Positions 1-5,617 of a stretch of 7,660 nucleotides of DNA are shown here, one piece after another. The stretch covers positions 1-7,660 of the forward strand of contig JALWSN010000144.1 in assembly GCA_027080245.1 (NCBI GenBank). Reading direction: 5' to 3'. Below the pieces are notes generated by a model. It was not told the origin of the DNA. It was given only the letters and a program-made list of their open reading frames with translations, and ran no database searches. The first letter of the stretch is position 1. Every line of letters begins with the position of its first letter. This DNA is from Ignavibacteriales bacterium. GTDB taxonomy: Bacteria; Bacteroidota; Ignavibacteria; Ignavibacteriales; Melioribacteraceae. The position numbers were made by a program, and so were the translations under genes.

Positions 1-88
1 CTATCTACAATCAATTAAAATTTGTAGGGAAAAATTTGCAAGGTTAAAAATTGCAAGTACCTGTTTGATTTAATGTTCAATTAGTAAC

Positions 89-101
89 GCTCCGCTGGAG
101 C
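89..101 (-). repeat. REP-like hairpin, reverse orientation (outer left)
   Basis: Perfect 5-bp stem GCTCC/GGAGC with loop GCT (AGC on the minus strand). It is the first of a tandem pair inside the left 181-bp repeat. Confidence 0.7.
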
Positions 102-126
102 TCTAACCTTTTTCCAAACCCTCAAC

Positions 127-152
127 CTACAAAGATGCCGCTCCTACGGAGC
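127..152 (-). repeat. REP-like hairpin, reverse orientation (inner left)
   Basis: On the minus strand the stem is GCTCC/GGAGC around GTA (140-152), followed by GGCAT and CTTTGTAG, the same layout as the forward element at 438-463. It is the second of the tandem pair in the left repeat. Confidence 0.8.
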
Positions 153-406
153 TAACAATTTTTTTAAGAGATTCCTTTTACTGAACATGCAAAACATTTT
201 ACAACAATTAAAAACCACTTATCTATTTACTTCAACACAATCGGAATTATTTTCCGTTCAATAAATTCTGGATTGTTTAACCGGATAGCTATTTTAGGGA
301 TGTAGCCATTGTTATCAACATTTTGATTTTAATTTAAATTAGCAAAGCCGTTTAACTAAAAAAATTATCAGCTGAATTTTATTTCCAAAGTATTTAATTT
401 TCAAAG

Positions 407-425
407 TGTGATTTTCGAAAACACA
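407..425. repeat. Near-perfect AT-rich palindrome upstream of transposase
   Basis: TGTG and CACA arms enclose the 10-bp palindrome TTTTCGAAAA, interrupted by one unpaired A at 411, so nine pairs can form. It lies 13 bp before the first forward REP-like hairpin. It differs from the REP family in sequence. It could be a protein-binding site, a hairpin end or chance in AT-rich DNA; the sequence does not decide. Confidence 0.4.
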
Positions 426-437
426 GTAATCTCAATA

Positions 438-463
438 GTCCCGTAGGGACGAAACCTTTGTAG
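438..463 (+). repeat. REP-like hairpin element, forward orientation
   Basis: Perfect 5-bp stem GTCCC/GGGAC around the loop GTA (438-450), followed by GAAAC and CTTTGTAG. The tail CTTTGTAG also follows the hairpin read on the minus strand at 140-152 and at 1034-1046, which shows these are one element family in opposite orientations. Confidence 0.8.
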
Positions 464-490
464 CAAATGTGTAACTACTAAAATAAGAGA

Positions 491-510
491 GCTCTGTAGG
501 AGCGAAACTT
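491..510 (+). repeat. REP-like hairpin element abutting the transposase start
   Basis: Stem GCTCT/GGAGC around GTA (491-503), with one G-T wobble at the loop-closing pair, followed by GAAACTT. It resembles the element at 438-463, including the GAAAC after the stem, but lacks the CTTTGTAG end. The 3' arm contains the Shine-Dalgarno sequence of the transposase gene. Confidence 0.75.
498..502 (+). promoter_or_regulatory. Shine-Dalgarno of transposase gene, within a hairpin arm
   Basis: AGGAG lies 12 nt before the ATG at 515, at the long end of normal spacing. Four of its bases (499-502) belong to the 3' arm of the REP-like stem 491-503, so the folded mRNA would hide it. No other purine-rich site lies between here and the start codon. 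Confidence 0.6.
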
Positions 511-514
511 AAAT

Positions 515-967
515 ATGGCTAATACTTACACAAAAATCTATGTCCATTTAATTTTTGCCGTTCAAGGAAGAATTAGTTTGATTTCCGAGAAATATAGAAG
601 CAGAATAGAAAAATACATTTCTGGGATAATTACAAATAATAAATCAAAAACAATAGCCATTTACTGCACCCCTAATCACACCCATATTTTAATTGGTTTA
701 CATCCTTCAATATCTGTCTCAGAAATTGCTAAAACAATAAAAGCAAATTCCTCGCGTTGGATAAACGAACAGGGATGGTTTCGCGGAAAATTTGAATGGC
801 AAAATGGATTTGGCGCCTTTACTTATTCGAAATCTCAATTAAACTCGGTTGTAAAATACATTTTAAATCAAGGCGAACATCACAGGCGCGTTACTTTTCG
901 CGAAGAATACATTGATTTCTTAAAGAAATTTGGAATTGATTACAATGAAAAATATCTTTTCAATTAA
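515..967 (+). CDS. IS200-like Y1 transposase, probable REP-associated (RAYT type)
   Basis: Single-domain HUH nuclease of the IS200/IS605 Y1 class (Y1_Tnp family), which cuts and rejoins single-stranded DNA at hairpins. At 150 residues it matches the usual length of 130-170. The metal-binding HUH pair is His55/His57 in CTPNHTHILIG. The nucleophile is most likely Tyr115 in VVKYILNQGEHH, with the helper Gln119 four residues on. The segment FEWQNGFGAFTYS (93-105) is typical of this subgroup. All expected catalytic residues are present, so it looks intact. AGGAG lies 12 nt before the ATG, inside a hairpin. REP-like hairpins lie on both sides, and no accessory tnpB is present; this favours a REP-associated domesticated or semi-mobile enzyme over a classical IS605, but that choice is inference. 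It converges on lipA, with 180 bp between stop codons. Confidence 0.9.
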   Translation: MANTYTKIYVHLIFAVQGRISLISEKYRSRIEKYISGIITNNKSKTIAIYCTPNHTHILIGLHPSISVSEIAKTIKANSSRWINEQGWFRGKFEWQNGFGAFTYSKSQLNSVVKYILNQGEHHRRVTFREEYIDFLKKFGIDYNEKYLFN

Positions 968-982
968 GGCTCAATTTGTGCC

Positions 983-995
983 GCTCCGCTGGAGC
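983..995 (-). repeat. REP-like hairpin, reverse orientation (right, first)
   Basis: Copy of 89-101 within the right repeat: 5-bp stem with loop GCT, beginning 15 bp after the transposase stop codon. A run of five T (1003-1007) lies 7 bp beyond the stem on the plus strand, so it might also act as a weak terminator for the transposase transcript; the gap is long for a classical intrinsic terminator. Confidence 0.7.
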
Positions 996-1020
996 TCTAA
1001 CCTTTTTCCAAACCCAAGAC

Positions 1021-1046
1021 CTACAAAGATGCCGCTCCTACGGAGC
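1021..1046 (-). repeat. REP-like hairpin, reverse orientation (right, second)
   Basis: Copy of 127-152 within the right repeat: stem at 1034-1046 and CTTTGTAG tail on the minus strand, identical over the whole element to its left counterpart. It lies about 100 nt downstream of the lipA stop in the sense of the lipA transcript. Confidence 0.8.
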
Positions 1047-1147
1047 TAACAATTTCTCTAAGAGATTCCTTTTACTGAACATGCAAAACATTTTACAACA
1101 ATTAAAAACCAATCATCTATTTACTTCAACACAATCGGAATTTAATT

Positions 1148-2059
1148 TCACCCAATAAATTCGGCGTGTTTATCGGCATGGTAAGAGCTGCGAACCAACG
1201 GCGCGGATTCGATGGCTAAAAATCCAAGTTTCTTACCCTCCGTTCGGAACAAATCAAATTCTTCTAACGTTACGTATCTGTCAACTGGCAAATGCATCTT
1301 AGTAGGCTGCAAATATTGACCAATAGTTAAAATATCGCACTTGTATTCTCTTAAATCTTTCATCAGTTCAAAAACCTCTTGATTTGTTTCGCCTATTCCC
1401 ACCATAATTCCGCTTTTGGTTCTTAGCCCTTTTTCCTTAAACCATTTTAACAAGCTCAAACTACGTTCGTACTTTGCCTGAGGTCTAACGGCGTGGTAAA
1501 GCCTTTTTACCGTTTCTAGATTGTGGTTCAAAATATCAGGCGGATTTTGCATTATTATTTCAAAAGCTTTTTCTTCGCCTTTGAAATCGGGGATTAATAT
1601 TTCAATTGTACATTCTGGTTTACGCATTCGGATTTGTTTAACCGTTTCAGAAAAAATCGACGCGCCGCCGTCTTTTAATTCGTCCCTGTTTACCGAAGTA
1701 ATTACAACGTGATTTAGTCCCAACTGAACGACCGAATCGGCGACACGCTTTGGCTCGTCCCAATCCACTCTGTTGGGAATGCCTAATTTTACGTTGCAGA
1801 AGCCGCAGCTTCTTGTGCAGACGTCTCCAAGAATCATGAACGTAGCTGTTTTACGTCCCCAACACTCTGCCAAGTTAGGGCAGCGGGCTTCCTCGCAAAC
1901 TGTATTTAAATGGGACTTACGCATTAAGGATAAAACCTTTTTGTAATTTTCACCCGAAGGCAGCCTCACCTTTAACCATTCGGGACGCTTGCCGATACTT
2001 TTCTTTTCTTTTTCAGCAAGTTCTTTGTATTCCAATTGATGTTTGTTAATCTTAATCAT
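1148..2059 (-). CDS. lipA: Lipoyl synthase LipA (radical SAM)
   Basis: Inserts sulfur at C6 and C8 of the protein-bound octanoyl group, completing lipoate on the E2 lysine. At 303 residues it has a normal length. It carries the LipA-specific auxiliary cluster cysteines Cys55, Cys60 and Cys66 (CEEARCPNLAEC), the radical SAM motif Cys81-x3-Cys85-x2-Cys88 (CTRSCGFC), HNLETV near 179-184, and the C-terminal RSSY (290-293), whose serine ligates the auxiliary cluster in characterised LipA. AAGGA lies 6 nt before the ATG. It is the last gene of the leftward group, separated from E2 by 153 bp, so it may be read through or have its own promoter; no clear promoter is seen. Its last four codons and TGA stop lie inside the right copy of a 181-bp repeat, but all catalytic residues are upstream of this and intact. 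Confidence 0.97.
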   Translation of the reverse strand: MIKINKHQLEYKELAEKEKKSIGKRPEWLKVRLPSGENYKKVLSLMRKSHLNTVCEEARCPNLAECWGRKTATFMILGDVCTRSCGFCNVKLGIPNRVDWDEPKRVADSVVQLGLNHVVITSVNRDELKDGGASIFSETVKQIRMRKPECTIEILIPDFKGEEKAFEIIMQNPPDILNHNLETVKRLYHAVRPQAKYERSLSLLKWFKEKGLRTKSGIMVGIGETNQEVFELMKDLREYKCDILTIGQYLQPTKMHLPVDRYVTLEEFDLFRTEGKKLGFLAIESAPLVRSSYHADKHAEFIG

Positions 2060-2070
2060 CCTAATTCCTT
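2060..2070 (-). promoter_or_regulatory. lipA ribosome binding site
   Basis: AAGGA on the minus strand (2066-2070), 6 nt before the ATG at 2059. It fixes the lipA start. Confidence 0.75.
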
Positions 2071-2150
2071 AAAATCGAAAATCCAATTTTAGAAAATTCT
2101 TTTTAGTTTACCTAATATTCTTTAACACCGCCACTTAACCATTATTATTA

Positions 2151-2164
2151 GCTTTCCCGAAAGC
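2151..2164 (-). terminator. Small hairpin in the E2-lipA gap, weak terminator or attenuator candidate
   Basis: Perfect 6-bp inverted repeat GCTTTC/GAAAGC with a 2-nt centre (probably a 5-bp stem and tetraloop), about 50 nt after the E2 stop on the transcript. It is followed by TAATAATAATGG, not a T run, so it is a poor intrinsic terminator. It could instead be a processing or stability element between E2 and lipA. Confidence 0.3.
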
Positions 2165-2212
2165 GCGATTGCTTATAACCAACAATAACAGGCTAAATAT
2201 TAAGTCCTAAAT

Positions 2213-3502
2213 TTAAAGTAAATCTTTGTTAAAATTTTCCAATTGCTCTTTTACAAATTTCAAAAACTTACCGCCAAGCATTCCGTCTACAAGTCGGTGG
2301 TCGTGACTCAAAGAAAGGAACATCATTGGTTTAATTCCAATAGATTCAACGCCGTTTGATTCAATAACCACAGGTATTTTCCTAACCGCGCCAACGCCAA
2401 GTATTCCAACTTCGGGTTGATTAATAATCGGCGTTCCGAACAAAGCCCCAAAAACGCCGTAGTTTGTAATTGAAAAGGTACCGTCAACAACGTCGTCCGG
2501 CGACAATTTTTTTGTTCTCGCTCGCACGCTTAAATCTACTATTGCCTTTGCCAATCCGATGAAACTTAGGTTTTCCGCGTTCTTAATATTCGGTACAATC
2601 AAACCGTTAGGTTCTACTGCCACCGCAATTCCCAAATTGACGTAATTTTTCATTACAATATTTTCGCCGTCAATTGAAGCGTTCATTAAAGGAAAATTTT
2701 TAAGAGCTCTTACTACTGCGTAAGAAATAAAAGGCATGTAAGTTAATTTAATATTTTCAGTCTTTTCTAATCTTTCTTTGTTTGTCTCAATTAAATTTTG
2801 AACCTTACTCATGTCCACTTCCATTACTTCTGAAACGTGTACGGAAGTGTCCCGACTTTGAATCATGTGTTCCATTATCTTCTTTCTAATGTTATCCATA
2901 GGAATTTTTTCAACCCCGCTTTTAGGCTTGTAATCCATGGCTTTCGAAGAGGCGGCAATAGTCTGCTCCTTTATTTGCGGGGCTTTTCTTCTACCGAGGT
3001 AATTCAGAACATCTTTTTTTGTCACTCTACCATTAGCCCCCGTTCCTTCAATTGATTCAAGTTCTTCAAGGGAAATATTCTCCTTATTTGCAATATTCAT
3101 TACCACGGGAGAATAAAATTTATTTTTATTTTTTAGTTTTCCATCGGATTTTTTTTCAATCTTTCGAGGAGTTGATTCCTCTTTAATTTCAGTATGTTCA
3201 TTCGTTTCGCCTCGGGCTGAGCTAACAGCGGCAGCCCCTTGAGCAATCGCGCCTTCAACGGCAAGTTTAGCAACCACAGTTCCAACTTCTACCGTTTGAT
3301 TTTCTTCGAATAAAATTTCAACAAGCGTCCCCGCCGAAGGAGAAGGAACTTCGGTGTCTACTTTATCCGTACTAATTTCGAACAATATTTCGTCTTTCTT
3401 TACTTGCTCTCCAACCTTTTTATTCCATTTAATAATTGTTCCTTCGGTAACGCTCTCACCCATCTTGGGCATTACAATTTCAATTATTGAATTCTTGTTC
3501 AC
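2213..3502 (-). CDS. 2-oxoacid dehydrogenase E2, dihydrolipoyl acyltransferase (GTG start)
   Basis: Core acyltransferase that moves the acyl group from its swinging lipoyl arm to CoA; builds the oligomeric core to which E1 and E3 bind. Domain order in 429 residues: a single lipoyl domain at 5-82 with the acceptor Lys47 in STDKVDTEV, a flexible Ala- then Lys/Glu-rich linker (about 83-127), a peripheral subunit-binding domain at about 128-170 (SPVVMNIANKENISLEEL, then GTGANGRVTKKDV), a second linker, and the catalytic domain from about 197 to the end with the DHRLVDG motif (His402, Asp406). The start codon is GTG, preceded 8 nt upstream by AGGAG; no in-frame ATG would keep the whole lipoyl domain. 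It lies 39 bp after E1. Motifs do not by themselves decide the acyl specificity; the E1 partner points to branched-chain substrates. Confidence 0.95.
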   Translation of the reverse strand: MNKNSIIEIVMPKMGESVTEGTIIKWNKKVGEQVKKDEILFEISTDKVDTEVPSPSAGTLVEILFEENQTVEVGTVVAKLAVEGAIAQGAAAVSSARGETNEHTEIKEESTPRKIEKKSDGKLKNKNKFYSPVVMNIANKENISLEELESIEGTGANGRVTKKDVLNYLGRRKAPQIKEQTIAASSKAMDYKPKSGVEKIPMDNIRKKIMEHMIQSRDTSVHVSEVMEVDMSKVQNLIETNKERLEKTENIKLTYMPFISYAVVRALKNFPLMNASIDGENIVMKNYVNLGIAVAVEPNGLIVPNIKNAENLSFIGLAKAIVDLSVRARTKKLSPDDVVDGTFSITNYGVFGALFGTPIINQPEVGILGVGAVRKIPVVIESNGVESIGIKPMMFLSLSHDHRLVDGMLGGKFLKFVKEQLENFNKDLL

Positions 3503-3515
3503 TTTTGAATCTCCT
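3503..3515 (-). promoter_or_regulatory. Ribosome binding site that decides the E2 GTG start
   Basis: AGGAG on the minus strand (3511-3515), 8 nt before GTG at 3502-3500. The strong site, ideal spacing and the need for a complete lipoyl domain together support GTG as the true start. Confidence 0.85.
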
Positions 3516-3541
3516 ATTCAATTCAAATATTTTCTTAATAA

Positions 3542-5605
3542 TTAATAAACTAATAATTCTTTCAACTCACTGTAAATCGTATCCCGAGTAGGAAGTACAA
3601 ATCTTTCCAGCTTTTGGTTAAAAGGGACAAATGTATCTTTAGCAGCAATCCTTTTAACGGGCGCGTCCAAAAGTTCAAAGGCTTTGTCCGCAATTCTTGC
3701 GGCTATTTCAGCGCCGAATCCGGAGGTTAAAGTGTCCTCGTGTACAACGGCAACTTTGCCGGTTTTTTCAATCGACTTAAAAATGGTTTCTTCGTCAAGC
3801 GGATTGATTGTTCGAATATCAATTATTTCAACGGAATAGCCTTCCTCGGCAAATTTGTTAGCGGCAAAGTTTGCTTCCCAAACCATCAGACCGTAAGTAA
3901 CAATTGTTAAGTCCGCGCCCTCTCTAAACACTTTAGCCTTGCCGAAAGGAATCAAGTAATCCTCGTCAGGTTCAGGCGTTGCAGCATAGCTTTGCCTGTA
4001 AAGTCCTTTGTGTTCGAGAAACAGGACGGGATCATTTAATCGTAACGCAGTTTTTAATAAGCCTTTGGCGTCGGCGGCGTTCGAAGGGTAAGCGATTAAA
4101 ATTCCGGGAATGTGCGCAAAAAAGCCTTCAATATTTTGACTGTGATACAAGCCCCCGTGAATAAAGCCTCCAACGGCTGTTCTTGTCACTACAGGTGCGG
4201 ACCACGCGTTGTTAGAGCGGTACCTGTACGTCGCAAGTTCGTTTCTCATCTGCATGAACGCTGGCCAAATGTAATCCCCGAATTGTATTTCCACGCAAGG
4301 CTTAACCCCAGCCAAAGCCATTCCAACAGCAACGCCTTCGATGCTTGCCTCGGCAAGCGGAGAATTAAACACGCGCAAAGTCCCGAATTTATTGGCTAAT
4401 CCTTTGGTCGCTGTAAAAACGCCGCCTTTATTATCCGCAACGTCCTCTCCGAAGACAAAGATTTTCTCATTTCGTTCCATCTCCTCTCGCATTGCGTGAT
4501 TGATTGCATCTACCATTACAATTCGTTGACCGTTCGGTTCTTCGGAGGAATAAGGAAGCTCGTCTTTCAATCCGCTTTCGTCCAAGACATATTTTGTACC
4601 AGTTTCAGGCGCAGGGTCTGGCTGTGTTAATCCCCAATCAGCAATTTCATCAATTTCCTTCTTGGCTTCCTCTTCAATTTGTTTGATTTCCTCTTGCGAA
4701 ATAGCACCATTTGCAATCAACAAACTACTTAATTTTTTAATTGGATCGCGTTCAATATCTTTTTGAATATCTTCAGGCGAACGATACCTTTTTTGGTCGT
4801 CTGATGATGAATGGGAAAGAAGCCTTACCACGTCAGCTTCAATAAGGACGGGACCATTGCCGGCGAAAGCATAATCGTAAGCCTTTTTTGCCGCTTTTCG
4901 GGATTCCAAAAAATCTGTTCCGTCAACTTTAATTCTCAAGAGATTTTCATACCCCTTCATCATTTCACAAACGGAAGCGTTTTTTCCCGCACTTTGTTGT
5001 TCAACTGGGACGGAAATAGCCCAATGATTATTTTGAATAACAAATAAAATTGAAAGCTTTTCCCGAGCCGCCCAATTAACCGCTTCGTGAAATTCGCCTT
5101 GTGAAGTTGTGCCATCTCCGGCGCTTACATAAACAACTTTGTTCTCTCCTAATTTTTTGAATGCTAAAGCAGTTCCTACAGCCTGTAAAAACTGTGTTCC
5201 CGTAGGCGAAGACTGAGATGGGATATTGAATTCCTTAGAGCCCCAATGGTTAGGCATTTGTCGCCCGCCGTTAGCGGGGTCGTCCGCTTTTCCCAACATT
5301 TCCAGCATTAAATCTTTTGGGTCCAGTCCCAAGCGCAAAAGGAAAGCCATATCCCTGTAATAAGGGTACGCCCAATCCACGCGGGGTTTCATTACTTCGC
5401 CAAAAGCTATTTGGGCAGCTTCGTGCCCGGCGCCCGAAATTAAAAAATGAGCTTTACCTTGTTTAATTAAAGTTAGGATTTTGTAATCAAACGTTCTGGA
5501 AAAAATCATTAGCTTTAACGTTTCTATTAAATCTGCAAATTTCCCCTTTTTACCGGTTGCCTTTTCTTCTTTTGTATTTGGAAATTTATCTATTTGTCGA
5601 TTCAT
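3542..5605 (-). CDS. 2-oxoacid dehydrogenase E1, fused alpha and beta subunits (branched-chain type)
   Basis: Thiamine diphosphate-dependent E1: decarboxylates a 2-oxoacid and reductively acylates the E2 lipoyl group. The 687 residues join what are usually two proteins. The alpha part (about 25-330) has GRQMPNHWG (114-122), the ThDP motif starting at GDG 163-165 and ending at Asn192/193, and the loop LLSHSSSDD (262-270). A charged linker at about 300-358 leads to the beta part (about 360-687), with GEDVADNKGGVF (386-397), EIQFGDYIWPAF (439-450), YHSQNIEGFFAHIPG (487-501) and a C-terminal transketolase-like domain (VHEDTLTSGFGAE, 621-633). GRQMP, HSSSDD, EIQF-DYI and FFAH-PG resemble branched-chain rather than pyruvate E1, so branched-chain 2-oxoacids are the favoured substrate; pyruvate or mixed specificity is not excluded. 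The start is set by an overlapping Shine-Dalgarno in the last lipB codons. Confidence 0.95.
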   Translation of the reverse strand: MNRQIDKFPNTKEEKATGKKGKFADLIETLKLMIFSRTFDYKILTLIKQGKAHFLISGAGHEAAQIAFGEVMKPRVDWAYPYYRDMAFLLRLGLDPKDLMLEMLGKADDPANGGRQMPNHWGSKEFNIPSQSSPTGTQFLQAVGTALAFKKLGENKVVYVSAGDGTTSQGEFHEAVNWAAREKLSILFVIQNNHWAISVPVEQQSAGKNASVCEMMKGYENLLRIKVDGTDFLESRKAAKKAYDYAFAGNGPVLIEADVVRLLSHSSSDDQKRYRSPEDIQKDIERDPIKKLSSLLIANGAISQEEIKQIEEEAKKEIDEIADWGLTQPDPAPETGTKYVLDESGLKDELPYSSEEPNGQRIVMVDAINHAMREEMERNEKIFVFGEDVADNKGGVFTATKGLANKFGTLRVFNSPLAEASIEGVAVGMALAGVKPCVEIQFGDYIWPAFMQMRNELATYRYRSNNAWSAPVVTRTAVGGFIHGGLYHSQNIEGFFAHIPGILIAYPSNAADAKGLLKTALRLNDPVLFLEHKGLYRQSYAATPEPDEDYLIPFGKAKVFREGADLTIVTYGLMVWEANFAANKFAEEGYSVEIIDIRTINPLDEETIFKSIEKTGKVAVVHEDTLTSGFGAEIAARIADKAFELLDAPVKRIAAKDTFVPFNQKLERFVLPTRDTIYSELKELLVY

Positions 5606-5617
5606 TTATTCCTCTCT
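5603..5617 (-). promoter_or_regulatory. lipB stop / E1 start junction with embedded Shine-Dalgarno
   Basis: On the minus strand the last lipB codons read AGA GAG GAA TAA and are followed at once by the E1 ATG. AGAGAGGA therefore serves both as lipB coding sequence and as the E1 ribosome binding site. The zero-base spacing implies coupled translation. Confidence 0.8.

Larger units (their letters stand above)
88..268. repeat. Left copy of 181-bp direct repeat
   Basis: Aligns without gaps to 982-1162 at a constant offset of 894. By hand count 14 positions differ, so 167/181 are identical; seven of the differences cluster at 249-258. The copy begins with two REP-like hairpins (89-101 and 140-152) and continues into about 110 bp of AT-rich sequence with no palindrome. 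A weaker match extends leftwards to 77/971. It is far too long for a transposition target-site duplication, and Y1 transposases make none, so it is either a separate repeat family or a duplicated segment. Confidence 0.93.
1..514. other. Non-coding accessory stretch left of the transposase
   Basis: No convincing complete gene on either strand. It holds the left 181-bp repeat, a palindrome at 407-425 and two forward REP-like hairpins. At 1-76 the only pattern seen is TTGCAAG at 36-42 and again at 51-57, 15 bp apart. On the minus strand 227-328 is an open 34-codon stretch with no start codon that may be the tail of a lost gene. The rest (332-406) is AT-rich and shows nothing recognisable. Confidence 0.7.
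982..1162. repeat. Right copy of 181-bp direct repeat, overlapping lipA 3' end
   Basis: Partner of 88-268 in the same orientation. It starts 15 bp after the transposase stop and runs through the lipA stop codon into the last four lipA codons, where CAATAAATTC (1153-1162) still matches the left copy exactly. On the lipA transcript its two hairpins lie about 100 and 150 nt beyond the stop codon, the usual place for REP-type sequences at operon ends; they could stabilise or end that transcript. Confidence 0.93.

Noticed and set aside
31..57. TTGCAAG pair as a longer repeat array
   Set aside because: Only two 7-bp copies are present; too short to support a repeat call.
58..84. TTCAATTAG resembling the end of the transposase gene (TTCAATTAA), as a hint of a second lost transposase copy
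   Set aside because: Only the last two codons and stop match; the preceding codons do not resemble the transposase C-terminus, so chance in AT-rich DNA is enough.
458..484. Promoter for the transposase (TTGTAG and TAAAAT)
   Set aside because: The spacer is only 15 bp, the first box is part of the repeated CTTTGTAG tail, and AT-rich DNA gives such matches freely.
1..514. Possible CRISPR-like array from the repeated hairpins
   Set aside because: The repeats are few, in both orientations, unevenly spaced and self-complementary with conserved tails, as expected for REP-like elements; there are no regular spacers and no cas genes.
976..1158. 60-codon open frame on the plus strand after the transposase
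   Set aside because: It lies almost wholly in the right repeat copy, spans both hairpins, overlaps the lipA end and has no protein-like motif; the left copy does not keep it as a meaningful gene.
2151..2164. Riboswitch or strong terminator between E2 and lipA
   Set aside because: Only a 14-bp inverted repeat without a T run or any recognisable aptamer; kept as a weak hairpin only.
4112..4399. 95-codon plus-strand frame opposite E1
   Set aside because: Antisense shadow of the E1 beta domain, where conserved motifs are read on the minus strand.
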